Positions 1 through 10,960 of a DNA stretch of 64,000 nt are shown in pieces (position 1 is the stretch's first letter; each line of letters starts with the position of its first letter). A program made the position numbers and the translations under genes. Location: contig JACVVK020000146.1 of NCBI GenBank assembly GCA_018292915.2, positions 813,501 through 877,500 of the forward strand, written 5' to 3'. The notes beneath the pieces were generated by a model. That model worked only from the letters and a program-made list of their open reading frames with translations. It ran no database searches and was not told where the DNA came from. The stretch comes from Batillaria attramentaria (taxonomy: Eukaryota > Mollusca > Gastropoda > Batillariidae).

Positions 1-461
1 ACTTTCGAGCTTCTGCCGTACCCCCCCCCCCCCACACACCCCCCTTCCCCTCCCCCCTTCCGTGAAGCAAATTTACTTGCTCAGGAGATAATAGTCGTTC
101 TGCTCTTTCTCTGACCACCAGCAGCAGTAGATTTCACACTCCACGAGTTTGTAGTAGTCTTCTTTAGGAATCAGAGTACTTGTGGTGTGTTTGGCAGCGT
201 GCAAATAGCTCCGCTTTGAAAATCTCTTCGATGCTGGATTGAGACATGCTTGCAGTGGAGTGGTAGACAGTTGTAAGTACATGTAGGAGACTGCAGTGTT
301 AGTGTACCCTCGTGAACATGCGGTTTCATCAGTCAAAAGAAATTACTGTTTGTGTACAGAGTTGTCACATGGTGAGAATGCTGTGGTGAGCTGCTGCTAA
401 GACTGAAATTTCAGGGTCTAGGCAATTCTGAACTTGTCATCTGATCTACGAGTGATTTTTT

Positions 462-514
462 TCTGCCCGAACTCTTTGCCAGCGTCCGCTGGGATACTGC
501 GCTATATAAAAGCA

Positions 515-548
<34 letters not shown>

Positions 549-963
549 TGATGTTTCTCCCAGGTCATGGAGTGGAATCCACGGAGGGCACGAAAGCTGG
601 GGCATTTAAAAAAAAAATTATGATTATGCACTGATGATGATGGGGATGAGGATGATGGTAAGATGATGCTATGGAGGTCCGTGTGGTTTGGGACTGCGGG
701 ACAGGGCCGCATTCCACGCTTCCTGTCATAAATATCCCGGAGTTAACCAGGCCCTGGAACTACGGCACCTGCGGTGCCGGTGTGTAATTATCCACATCAT
801 AGAATGTGTCATACATCCCGAAAGTCGCACCCGTGAAGTGGATGAATCACGGCTGTGTGGCAACGGCCTAGGTAGGAAAAATGCCTCTTGTCTCTGCTGG
901 GACTCGAACCCGGGTCTCCCGGTCCATGGTCCGAAGTGCTAACCAATACAGTGCAGGGGCCGG
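462..963 (-). repeat. tRNA-derived SINE (family A), interrupted by a (TTA)n insert
   Basis: Read on the minus strand, the right end begins with a tRNA-like head: a GTGTAGTGGTTAGCAC-type A box region (degenerate here) and the B box GGGTTCGAGTCC. The same roughly 480-bp element recurs at 25,640-26,124 (minus), 28,938-29,390 (plus) and 53,097-53,549 (plus). This copy carries an extra segment ending in a run of TTA around 519-545, which the copy at 25,640 lacks, so it looks like a nested insertion or another element's tail. Confidence 0.75.
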
Positions 964-1062
964 TACGAGTGAAATTTCAGGGTCTAGGCACCGGTTGTCT
1001 GATCTTACACAAATTCACTAAACTCAGCCAGTAAGATAGTGTAAAAACCATGACAAAAACTT

Positions 1063-1170
1063 AGGGATTTCATGAAATCCCTGGAAATTTTAGGTATTTT
1101 ATGAAATCCCCGAGTGAAACAGTAATTACACGAACTTACTGAAAATTTCAGGGATTTCATGAAATCCCTG
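1063..1170. repeat. Two copies of a perfect 20-bp palindrome
   Basis: AGGGATTTCATGAAATCCCT occurs near 1,063 and again near 1,151, with a degenerate third version (GGTATTTTATGAAATCCCC) between them. The flanks also repeat (TTACAC, AATTCACT). The layout suggests the core of a small non-autonomous transposon. The ATTTCATGAAAT heart also recurs in the terminal repeats of the element at 26,741-28,116. Confidence 0.55.
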
Positions 1171-1305
1171 ATTACACCAATTCACTGTCATATCAACAAT
1201 GTGCATCATTTAAAATAGCTATTCAAATAAACCAAATATACATTCATCGCATAATGTTCTACCACAGTTTCTTTTATCTACCAAACCCGGTCCACATTTT
1301 ACATT

Positions 1306-1308
<3 letters not shown>

Positions 1309-1386
<78 letters not shown>

Positions 1387-1396
1387 GCACGCACGC
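1309..1396. repeat. (CA)n microsatellite grading into (CGCA)n
   Basis: Uninterrupted CA dinucleotides for about 70 bp, followed by four ACGC units. No coding role. Confidence 0.95.
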
Positions 1397-1972
1397 AACC
1401 GGCCCAGTGAGGGGCATGGACAGTGCTCTCATGTTGTGAAGCAGGGATGACACTATGTTAGAACCAATTGGTGCGCGGCACTTCAGTACGTGCAGTCGTT
1501 TGCCTGAAGGAGGATGTTGGAAAAACTGATGAAGGAGATGGGTTGGTCACATTTAATTTGTTTTGGCTCGTCCATGGCTCTCACTTCGACCAGCTTTGTG
1601 AGTGAGTGTTGTTTGGGCCCCACGATCTTGCCACTCACATTCACAATACCATTTGGCTTATTTTACATACACGACCCGACATATGACCCGATAGCATAGT
1701 GTAATAGACGCACTAAGCGTAGTTATCGACTGAGTGAAGAGCTCATGGAATCTACAGTTGTGTCTACAGAGTACGCCTGACATCCTTGAACATTTTAAGG
1801 AAAAAGATTGTCAGTCATCTGAAAGTCGTATTCAGTGAGACTATAAACGGTTGACAGACCAAAACTGAAGGGGTAATTTTTCAAGACTATTTCAACAAAA
1901 GTGAAAAATGCTGCAAAAATTCTCTTCGGAATTTTTAAATTTTTCTACAACAAATCTGTTTCATCAATCAAG

Positions 1973-4900
1973 CTGGCTGTGACTTTGAGAACAACACGCT
2001 GTGTGGCTGGAGAAATGCAAATTACGGCAGTGACCAGCTTGACTGGACTCTACACCACGGATCAGCATCAACAAACGACACGGAAGCCATGACTGACCAC
2101 ACGCTGGGCAATAACCAAGGTTACGTGTATTGTATCACAAAGCTCTGTCTTGTTTCAATATTATCAGATATAATTATATATATTGTAAAGAAAGAACCGA
2201 GGTAACCGTCATAAGAACAAGACCTTGAGACGTCGCGTTCAATAAATACTGTCAAGATTCTTTCATAATCTTGATATTTTTTTAATTGCAAATAGAATGG
2301 CCTAATGTAAAACTTAGCAGTGGTTGACTGGTAACCAAATGTGTTAATTGTAACAGAGCATTATATGGGGCCAAAGAAACGTTTTTGTTTTAGATTCTCT
2401 CTTAAACAGAAAATTGAAACATCTTATACAAGCGGCCTATAGTGACCATCGCTGTTGACAGGTGAGCCATTAGCCAAATTAGCATTTCTCTGAAGTTTTC
2501 AATATTGTCAATGGCAAAACCATTGTGGGATATTATTAGAATCTCATACATCGTCTAAATGTTATATTCACAGTAATTGCAACGCCCAGACATCGTACCT
2601 GTTGCCAACTCTTCGTCCCAGTTGCTTTTAATATGGTTCGCTATTTCAAATGACTGTATAAGTATATATATATATGTCATGTACATTATCGCTTGTGGTG
2701 ACCTGATTTTCTTTACGTTAAATGTAGTGTTTGAGAGGAGACATTACTTACTTACTTAGGCCCCTGGATCCACGTGGAGCATAGCCCATCGACAACCCTT
2801 CGCCATCGCACTCTGTTCTGGGCTATTCTTGCCACTCCAGTCCAGTTGGTCCCCTGCTTATATAACTCTGCCTCAGTGTCCCGCCTCCAGCTGTTGCGAG
2901 GCCGGCCTCTCTTCCTTTTCCCCTGTGGGTTCCATGTCAGGGCTTGGCGTGTGGTGCTGGATGCTGGCTTCCTGAGGGTGTGTCCAATCCAGCCCCACTT
3001 CCTCCGCAGGATCTGCTTGGCCGCTGGTTCCTGCCCTGCTCGCTCCCACAGCTCTTCGTTCCGGATCTTCTCTGGCCATCGGATGTTGAAGATGCGCCTC
3101 AGACAGGTGTTGAGAAATGTCTGGATCTTCTGCTGCATCGTCTTCGTTGTCCTCCATGTTTCGCATCCGTAGAGCGGAACTGACTTCATGTTGGAGTTGA
3201 AGATGCGAAGTTTGGTTCTTATGCTGACAGCTTTGGATGCCCAGATGTTCTTCAGCATGACCATTGCTGCTCTTGCCTTGCCGATTCTGGCTGTGACGTC
3301 TCGGTCTGTGCCTCCCTGTCCATCAACCACACTCCCCAGGTAGACAAAGGACTCTACCTCCCTGATGGGCTCTCCACCGACTTTGACTGGTGTGTTGGCA
3401 GTGGTGTTGATCTTCATCAGCTCGGTTTTCCTCCTGTTGATCTTCAGCCCTGTTCCGGCTGATGTGGCTTCCAGGCATGTAGTCTTGTCCTGCATCTGGC
3501 TGTGGCTGTGAGACAGGAGCGCCAGGTCGTCCGCAAAGTCGGGGTCATCCAGCTGCGTCCAGAGTGTCCACTGTATCCCGTTTTTCCTGCCTGTTGTGGT
3601 GGTCTTCATGATCCAGTCGATGACCAGGAGGAAGAGGAACGGGGACAACAGGCATCCCTGGCGGACTCCGGTCTTCACTTCGAAGCTTTCTGACAACTGG
3701 CCGGCATGGGCAATCCTGCAGCTCATGTCTTTGTAGGTGCACAGGATCAGGGAGATGATCTTCCCGGGAACTCCATAGTGCCTTAGCAGCTTCCACGGCG
3801 CCTCTCTGTCTACACTGTCGAAGGCCTTCTCATAGTCTATGAAGTTGATGTAGAGGGGGGAGTTCCACTCCAGTGACTGCTCAACAATGATGCGTAGGCT
3901 GGCGATCTGGTCAGCGCAGGACCTGTTCCTGCGAAAGCCCGCCTGCTGGTCTCGGAGCACGGGGTCGACTGCCTCCCTCATCCTCTCCAGTAGAATTCTG
4001 TTGAGAACCTTGCCTGGCACTGACAGGAGCATGATCCCTCGGTAGTTGCTGCAGTCCCTGAGGTCCCCTTTCTTTGGCAGCTTGATGACGATCCCTTCTT
4101 TCCACTGGGCTGGCACCTCTTCCTTCTCCCAGATCTTGCTGAATAGGCTGTGCAGCATGTTGACGGCTGTCTCTGTGTCTGCTTTGATGGCTTCTGCTGG
4201 TATCTCGTCCGGCCCTGCAGCTTTCCCATTACTCAGTGTCATGATGGCTTTCCTGATCTCCGCCTTAGAGGGCTTGTCGCAGTTGATGGGTAGTTCTGTC
4301 TCAGCTGGCGGGATGTCTGGTGGTGTTTCAGGGATGGGGCGATTTAACAGCTCCCTGAAGTGTTCTGCCCATCGCTTCAGCTGTTCCTCAGTTGTTGTCA
4401 GTGGGTGCCCGTTCTTGTCGTTCACTGGTTTGTCTGTCTGCTGAAATTTGCCCGCGAGCTTCTTGGTCACCTGGTACAGGTCTTTTAGGTTCCCTTGTAA
4501 GGCTGCTTCCTCTGCTTGATTGGCTAGGTTGTCGATGTAGTCCCTCTTGTCCTTTCTGGTGCTCCTCTTCACTTCTCTGTCAGCTGCTGTGTATTCTTCC
4601 TGTGCCTTTGCCTTAGCTCTTCTTGTTCGGCTCGTGTTCAGTGCAGTTTTTTTCTTTTTCCTAACTTCCAGCTTCTGGATGGTATCAGCAGAGATCCATT
4701 CCTTGTGTTGGGTCTTTCTCTTGCCAAGGACCTCTTCGCATGTGTCGTGCCAGAGTTTCTTGCTGTGTTCCCACTGTGTCTCGATATCCATTCCACTGTC
4801 TTCTATCAGGTCTTGCAGTGGCTGGAACCTGTTGGAGAGGCTGATCCGGAATGCTGCTTGTGTCTCTGTGTTCCTGAGTAGGCCAACGTTGTACCTGGTG

Positions 4901-6435
4901 CGTGTGTTGTTGGCGTTGGTGTGTCTCTTAGCCGAAGTCTCAATGTTGTTGCAAGAAGGTGATGATACATCGGCACCCCTCATCACGCGCACATCTCGCC
5001 ATGATCTCCTGAACTTCCGGCTGATGCAGATGTGATCAATCTGGTTCTCCGTGACATGGTCCGGCGATCTCCATGTGGCCTTGTGGATGCGCTTGTGTGG
5101 GAAGATGCTGCCTCCTATCACTAGCTGGTTCAGGGCACAAAAGTCTGCAAAGCGCTCGCCATTTTCGTTCATCTGTCCCAGTCCGAGTGTTCCCATGGTG
5201 TTCTCATAGCCTGTGTTGTCTGATCCAATCTTGGCGTTGAAGTCTCCCATCAGTATGGTCATGTCCTTGGCTCCTCCTCTATCTATCACTGTCTGCAGAT
5301 GTTGGTAGAAGTCATCTTTTTTCTCCTCTTCGCATCATTGGTGGGAGCGTAGCACTGGATGATGTATAGCTTGATGTCTTTCTTCTTGGTGATGAATTTG
5401 GCTGTGATGATGCGGGAGTTGACAGGTTCCCAGCCGATGAGTGCCCGCTGTGCCTCCGGTGCCAGCATCAGGGCCACGCCCTCAGTGTGGGGGGCTCCAT
5501 CCTCTGTGTGTCCCGAGTACAGCAATTGCTCTCCCGATGAAAATCTCAGCTGTCCTGTCTGTAGCCACCTTGTCTCACTCAGTCCCAATACTCCTATCTT
5601 GTAGTTCTTCATCTCTCTTGCTACTTGTGTGGTCCTTCCTACTTCGTACATTGTCCTGATGTTCCATGTGGCTACTCTCGTCGTCGTCCTGGGTGTTAGA
5701 AGGGGGGTCGGCCTTGCAGCTTCCTTTCGGCTTTCACTGCAATGCGTCATAGGTCTCCGGGATGGAGACCCTTCCTTGCCCAGGTGAATGTTTTGGTTTG
5801 TTTGTTGTCGATGCTTCTGTAAGTTTATGTTTTTTACAGGTAGGGCTGTTAACCCTACGCAAACCCGTTTAGCCTCTTGGAGAGGTGGTCCACATTCGTC
5901 TGACCTCTACCCTTCGACCTGTCCAGCTTGGCTGGCGTAGCTCTCTGGGTCATTGAGGTACACAAGCCACTACCCCACGACAAGGGTTGGACCATGTAGG
6001 GGAGAGGAGACATGCGTTTGTAAATTCTCTTTTCTACAAAAATGTCAATATCCTTCATCATTTCAGGTCACTATTTATACCTAAACACAAGCAACGAGTC
6101 CGTCAAACCGAATGATACCGCTTTGCTAGTTAGCGAGGAAAAAGCACCTCCCACTGCATCGGTATGTCTGATGTTCTGGTACTACGTGAATGGCGGCAAT
6201 ACTAGTCATCTGGACGTGTTCCTAGTGGACAGTGCCTCCCAGACTAGACGTGAGCTGTGGTCAACGGTGGGACATGAAAATGACAGCTGGTCCCTTGCAA
6301 CTGTGCCAGTTGTCTTTAATCAAACATTTCAGGTAGATCAATGCTCTCTTGCTCAGTCTCCGTCTCTGTATCCCCCTCCTTTCATTTTTCTCTGCGTTAT
6401 AAAGACAGATTGTCAGACAGGCTCTAACGAACCTC

Positions 6436-6495
<60 letters not shown>

Positions 6496-6769
6496 ATTTC
6501 TATTGTTCAAAGTATTTGTTCAAGTACATGTACCATATTCAACCGCTTTCTTGCTAAAGTTAAACAAACAAACAAACAAACAAATGGCGCGACATACCCA
6601 GATTACTTTTTATATCAGATCGTTATCCGTGGAGTTGTTGGCGACGATTCATCGTTTGAGATGGGTGTGGATGACATCACCTTTGTTGAGGATTTTAACT
6701 GTACGCTCACCCCTGACGAAGCTGGCGTCAACGCGACAGTCGAAATTGATCTTACTATGTGTATTCCAG
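1973..6769 (+). CDS. Gene A: MAM domain A (three exons)
   Basis: Exons are 1,973-2,119, 6,067-6,332 and 6,619-6,769. Joined they give one MAM domain (an extracellular adhesion or dimerisation module): GCDFENNTLCGW with cysteines 1 and 2, SDQLDWTLHHG, GHYLYLNTSNESVKPNDTALL, VCLMFWYYVNG with cysteine 3, HLDVFLVDSASQ, VIRGVVGDDSSFEMGVDDITF, and a closing Cys in FNCTL. The phases are 1, 0 and 1, as in every MAM of this window, and all three exons have AG acceptors and GT donors. The first intron is swollen by the LINE at 2,745-6,001. The domain is most like MAM D and MAM F. The third exon ends ...CIP and joins GFTGDNC of the next exon. Earlier exons and the signal peptide of this gene were not found. 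Confidence 0.85.
2745..6001 (-). mobile_element. Non-LTR retrotransposon (LINE), near full length, 12-bp target site duplication
   Basis: The element lies on the minus strand inside the first intron of MAM A. Direct repeats GAGAGGAGACAT flank it at 2,733-2,744 and 6,002-6,013, which I read as the target site duplication. Its 3' end is a short TAAG tandem (CTTA on the plus strand, 2,747-2,758) that also supplies the ORF stop. About 250 bp of 5' untranslated sequence (5,751-6,001) precedes the first Met. It carries an endonuclease and a reverse transcriptase. The layout of endonuclease, RT and a terminal short repeat fits RTE- or CR1-like clades. The exact clade is unresolved. Confidence 0.9.
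2752..5750 (-). pseudogene. LINE endonuclease-reverse transcriptase, one frameshift
   Basis: The N-terminal piece (5,286-5,750) shows apurinic-type endonuclease motifs TWNIRTM and LGLSETRW. The long piece (2,752-5,289, about 845 codons) continues with GDFNAKIG and NQIDHICISRKF of the endonuclease, then RT motifs KAAGPDEIPAEAI, QAGFRRNRSCADQI, FIDYEKAFDSVDR, GVRQGCLLSPFLFLL and the catalytic FADDLALL (about residue 585 of that piece), YLGSVVDGQGG, and a basic C-terminus with KRKRGRPRNSWRR. The two pieces overlap across a run of six A (T on the plus strand, 5,317-5,322). One missing A there explains the frame change, so the lesion is young or a base-calling error. Everything downstream is open. 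Confidence 0.88.
6440..6492. repeat. (GA)n microsatellite
   Basis: Simple GA dinucleotides in the second intron of MAM A. A short (CAAA)n tract follows at about 6,563-6,585. Confidence 0.95.
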
Positions 6770-6920
6770 GTATTTTCCCTTTTGCAATCTTTGTTAGTTT
6801 ATTAGTATAGCGCTTGCGCACACCCTAAATGAATACAGGTAATGTGCCAATGCAGACTGTTTTCTTAGAAAGGATGACAGTTGCTAAAAGCTTGATTGTG
6901 ACAGCAGTATGTTTTACAGA

Positions 6921-7089
6921 GGGTGGGTGGGTGTTTGGGGGTTTAACGTCCTTTTCCACCACATAGGGTGATACCAAAGACGGGGCAACGATGAAAAAGC
7001 CAGTACAAATATTTGGCCCCAGCGGGGATCGAACTCACGACCCGAGCATTAGAAGTCCAACGCTCTACCATTCGACCACCCCGGCTCCC
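6921..7089 (-). repeat. tRNA-derived SINE (family B)
   Basis: Minus-strand copy of a roughly 170-bp element that starts with a tRNA-like head (GGTCGAATGGTAGAGCGTTGGACTTC-type A box, B box GTTCGATCCC) and ends in TTTAACGTCC... and a GGTGGGTG run. Sister copies lie at 7,885 (+), 11,176 (-), 24,636 (-), 27,226 (- truncated) and 33,645 (-), with fragments at 38,680-38,733 and 60,520-60,620. All are in introns or flanks. Confidence 0.85.
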
Positions 7090-7323
7090 CGTATGTTTTA
7101 CAGAATATCCCAGAATTTAACAAACGTTCACTGAAGTCAAAACAACCCACAATACAGTTTCTGGCGTACAATAAACTACTTATGAGAGACATCAAGCGGC
7201 CGCCGCCGCCGCCGCAGCAGCAGCAGCAACGACAACGAAGGCAACAACAACACAATGAGTACACAGACTCACTCTTCATATCGTAGTGTGTGCAGTATTT
7301 GACATCTTTTTAATTGTTTTCAG

Positions 7324-7842
7324 GCTTCACCGGCGATAACTGTACATCTGGGATTGATGAATGTGCGAACAACACATGTGAGAACGGAGGAACTTGCATA
7401 GACGGTGTTGCCAGCTACACGTGTGTCTGCCTATCTGGTTATACGGGGATCGAGTGCGAATTGAACACTGACGAATGCCAGTCACAACCTTGCGGACCTG
7501 GCGGCACATGTATAGACGAAATTGACGGGTACACTTGTCACTGCTCGCTTGGATACACTGGACTACTTTGTGAAACTGACATCGACGAGTGTCAGTCACA
7601 GCCTTGTCAACATGGCGGCTCGTGCGTGGACGAGATCAACAGATACCACTGCATCTGTCCTCTTGGATATTCGGGTGATCGATGCGAAACCAACATCGAC
7701 GACTGCGCAGGTCATCCCTGTCAGAACGGTGGCCTCTGTCAGGCCCACTTCAGAGGATACAACTGCCAGTGTCGTGATGGTTACACAGGAAGAGACTGTG
7801 ATGCAGTCGTTGCCTGTCCATACAACAGTACCAACACCTCAA
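7324..7842 (+). CDS. Gene A: single exon encoding four EGF-like domains
   Basis: The exon (acceptor TTTTCAG, donor AA|GTAAGC, phase 1 at both ends) encodes four consecutive EGF domains of about 38 residues with six cysteines each. Three follow the calcium-binding pattern at their start: IDECANNTCENGG, DIDECQSQPCQHGG, NIDDCAGHPCQNGG. The second starts NTDECQSQPCGPGG. Each closes with a CxC...GYxGxxC end (CVCLSGYTGIEC, CHCSLGYTGLLC, CICPLGYSGDRC, CQCRDGYTGRDC). The exon opens with GFTGDNC, and the previous exon ends CIP, so the junction rebuilds the tail of an EGF-like motif. Calcium-binding EGF strings usually give stiff extracellular rods. No other gene in the window has this exon. In genes C1 and C2 the equivalent place is taken by a Thr-rich exon. 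Confidence 0.92.
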
Positions 7843-7884
7843 GTAAGCTAACAGAATAATCGCCTACAGAAATCCATACATTTT

Positions 7885-8067
7885 GTGGGGAGTCGGGACA
7901 GCCGAATGGTAAAGCGTTGGACTCCCGATGCTCAGGTCGTGAGTTCGAATCCCGGCTGGGGCCACATATTTGTGCTGGCCCTTTTCTCGTTGCCCCGTCT
8001 TTGATATCATCCATACGTGGTGGAAAAGGACGTTAAACTCCCAAACACCCACCCATCCACCCATTCA
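7885..8067 (+). repeat. tRNA-derived SINE (family B), plus strand
   Basis: Begins GGGACAGCCGAATGGTAAAG, has the B box GAGTTCGAATCCC near 7,941-7,953, and ends in CACCCACCCATCCACCC. It follows the EGF exon in the intron before SRCR1. Confidence 0.88.
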
Positions 8068-8471
8068 TTTTGTGTTCCTGGACAAGAGAGCAGAGCCTAG
8101 TCCCTCTGAGCAAAACATCGACATGCTAAGTAACTCTATTTTTTCTTTACGAATCGGTTGATGGACAAGAGAATTCACTGCGTCTAAGAATTTATTTTCC
8201 AACAATTTTCTCTTCACATTATTTACTTTGATTTATGTGAATCTGTATCACCTTACATAAATGTTATTTGATAAACTAATCGATCTTATTCTTTGTACGT
8301 CCACAAACAAACGGTATAAGATTAAAACTTATATACGCTAACCACCTTTTGTGTTACCGGCATTAACAGAAAACTGAATCCTCTCACCAGCAAAGGTTAG
8401 ATTATGAGATTGAAACTTGACGGTTATTAGTTTCTTCCGGACATTGTAACCCGGTGCAATTGCAATTCCAG

Positions 8472-8711
8472 AACTTGGAATACGCCTGGTGGGCGGAGGG
8501 AACCCTGCAGAGGGGAGGGTGGAGGTGTATCACGATGGCGCTTGGGGAACCGTCTGCGACGACAACTTTGACGTCATGGACGCCAGGGTTGTCTGCCGAT
8601 CTCTGTGTCTGGAGAGGTAAGACGTGGTGTTTGTACACGCATCGTACTGGGGGGAGGACGAACCCACCGAGCTGTCAACGATGTGAAATAGTCCATTACA
8701 GTTGTGTTTTC

Positions 8712-8763
<52 letters not shown>

Positions 8764-9161
8764 CTCAAATTGTTTATTGTTTAGGCCATTGACCCTTGAA
8801 CAACTGGGTTCGGGGGAGAGAGAGAGAGAGTTTTCACAGTTCATTACAACTGCTGATCGTTTACACCATTGTTTGGAAATGTTCGGCCAAGAAGGGGTAA
8901 ACGTGAATCTTCCTTGAAGTCGATTTGTAACTAAAGATCACTTTGGTGTGATCGATGAACGTGTATTTATGTAACTTTGCAGTGACGAGATACCGGAAGT
9001 GTATCCAGAGGCACATTTCGGCCAAGGCACAGGCCCGACGGTTTGGCTTGATGACGTCATGTGCATAGGTTCAGAGGTCGAACTGGACCAGTGTCGTCAC
9101 AACGGTTGGGGAAACACCGACTGTAACCGTTCCGAAAGTGTGGGAGTCATCTGTACTCACG
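8472..9161 (+). CDS. Gene A: SRCR domain 1 (two exons)
   Basis: Exons 8,472-8,616 and 8,983-9,161. The domain reads [39 protein letters not shown], then [56 protein letters not shown]. The six canonical cysteines plus an extra one (RSLCLER), with an intron after the first two, match group A SRCR domains, which are known to be split over two exons. Phase is 1 in, 2 inside, 1 out. The donor after the second exon is GCAAGT rather than GT. The paralogue at 35,713 has GTAAAT. A (GA)n tract (8,714-8,760) sits in the internal intron. Confidence 0.92.
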
Positions 9162-9394
9162 GCAAGTGAAGTATCTTGTGTGTATTGGTGTAGACTTACG
9201 ACCGTCACAAATCGCTGCAAATTGCGTAATAGTGGCTTGACGTGGCTCCTAGTGATCTGAGGATTTCAAGTAAAAGTGCGATTTTTTGCGTGGGCTTTTA
9301 AGAGTTATAGATATAAATATAGATATGTATATAGTGATCACTCTCACTCTCACTTGTATCAGTGCTCTGTCATTTGTCTGGAATCTGGAAAATT

Positions 9395-10010
9395 ACATCA
9401 AACTTTAATAATGATGATGATGATGATGGTGATATTGATGATAGAAACAGAAATTACATCAAATCTTTTTGTTGTTGATGATGATTATGATAATGATGAT
9501 GATGATGATGATGATGGTTGTTTTTGTTGTTCGTAAATCTCACAAATGCTAAAATCTTCAGATATGAAGTGGGGGCGAGAGGGGTGTGTGTGGGAAGAGA
9601 AGTCAAAAACACTCAAACAACAACAACAACAACAACAACTACACAACACCCATCCCCTGAAAAAACCACCCCAAAAACCCACCCATAAAGAAAAACCAAC
9701 ACAAAACAAAACAAAAGAACTTTGGCCCTGTTTGGCTTTGTGAGACTAAGGTGCACTACTTTATGTTTACAGCTCCACTGATACGCCTCGTAAACGGGTC
9801 CAACGCAAGAGAGGGAAGGGTTGAGATCTACTCTCCAAGAGGATGGGGCACCATATGTGACAATGATTTCGATCAGCGAGACGCGCGGGTCGTCTGTACC
9901 ATGCTCGGCATGCCCACGTGAGCAGCTGTATTGAATGATGATGGTGGATGATGATGATGGATGATTATGATGATGATGGCGAAGCATGATGATGATGATG
10001 ATGATGTGTT
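9395..10010. repeat. Trinucleotide tracts (GAT)n and (CAA)n around SRCR2 exon 1
   Basis: (GAT)n at about 9,411-9,450 and 9,476-9,515, (CAA)n at about 9,617-9,640, and a further (GAT)n block at 9,935-10,006 in the internal intron of SRCR2. Exon 9,773-9,917 lies between them. Confidence 0.85.
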
Positions 10011-10435
10011 TTAGTATTTCTCTTGCATATTTGCAAGTTATAGTCGGCCCGCGAAGGAGGCAGTTAACACCACTGTATTTCGGAAGCGACTGGAGACTCA
10101 TTTGTTCGGAATGTATCACACCTTTATCACTTTCCCCTGTCCTTTCAAAACTTCTCCTATAAGCGCCGTGAACGCTCAGTTAGGACCTGTGCTCATATAA
10201 TCGATGCAATGAAACTGTGCAGTTTCCTTGGAAACCTGTACCTTGCTGTAATCTGTTTTCAGTGTCAATCCGACGGTGCTGACAGAAGCCTTCTTTGGCC
10301 AAGGAGACGGGGTGGTCCTGATGTCTGACCTCAGCTGTCAAGGGTCAGAGGTCACGGTGCACGAGTGTCCACGCAAGCAACAGTCGGAGCTACAGTGTAC
10401 ACATCAGGAGGACGTCGGCGTGATCTGCTCGGAAT
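9773..10435 (+). CDS. Gene A: SRCR domain 2 (two exons)
   Basis: Exons 9,773-9,917 and 10,263-10,435. The domain reads [40 protein letters not shown], then [48 protein letters not shown]. Six cysteines, group A. Splice phases are 1, 2 and 1. The counterpart in gene C1 is SRCR6 at 36,240-37,142. Exons are conserved between the two, while introns cannot be aligned, so this pair is older than the SRCR4 pair. Confidence 0.92.
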
Positions 10436-10960
10436 GTAAGCGAGTTTATCTTCATGTCATTTCTGACATCTGTTTGGACTAATAGTATTAGTAAGAGACT
10501 AATACATTTCTCGATTTGTCTTGATTTATTATTGAAATAGTTTGTGGTTCCACTTGCAGGTTTAGGTAGACATGACGCAGCTGGTTATCTTCTGAACTAA
10601 AATGGAAATTAAAAGTGTGATGTGTTAGAAATACAACAAGACATGAAAAATGAATTTGTCAGAAAGGGGCAATGCCATTTTTGTTTGGTTTACGCATATA
10701 CTCAGGTAACTGGTACGTTACGATAAGATGTCTGCAAGGAACACAATCTGACTGAAAACAGAATAAGAAACAGAATTTTGGAAGAAAATCGTGATTGTTT
10801 TTACCTTGGAACCTTCCCACTTGGAGCCTCCGGATTATACGCGAGCGTGAAGGCGACATTTGCTTGAAGTATCAGACTCTGTGTTGTTCACACTTATCAT
10901 TCAGGTCTAACCTCAGTCACGTGGCTTGGTGCACGAGTTACATTCAGTTCGTGTCCTCAG

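Larger units (their letters stand above)
1..1972. other. Left-end stretch, no recognised exon
   Basis: No coding exon could be supported before the MAM exon at 1,973. The stretch holds an interrupted tRNA-derived SINE (462-963), a pair of 20-bp palindromes (1,063-1,170), and a (CA)n tract. The remainder is AT-rich and is presumably intron of gene A or upstream flank. The short open frames here have no domain signature and were not accepted. The 5' end of gene A may lie to the left of the window. Confidence 0.6.

Noticed and set aside
73..336. 87-codon minus-strand frame near the left edge
   Set aside because: No domain, no paralogue in the second copy, no supporting signals. Left as unannotated sequence.
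2774..5035. Several plus-strand open frames of 70-160 codons
   Set aside because: They lie opposite the LINE coding frame and have no recognisable motifs. Shadows of the retrotransposon.
7885..8067. tRNA gene (A and B box present)
   Set aside because: The same tRNA-like head is attached to the same non-tRNA tail at many sites, and the cloverleaf stems are degenerate. These are SINE heads, not tRNA genes.
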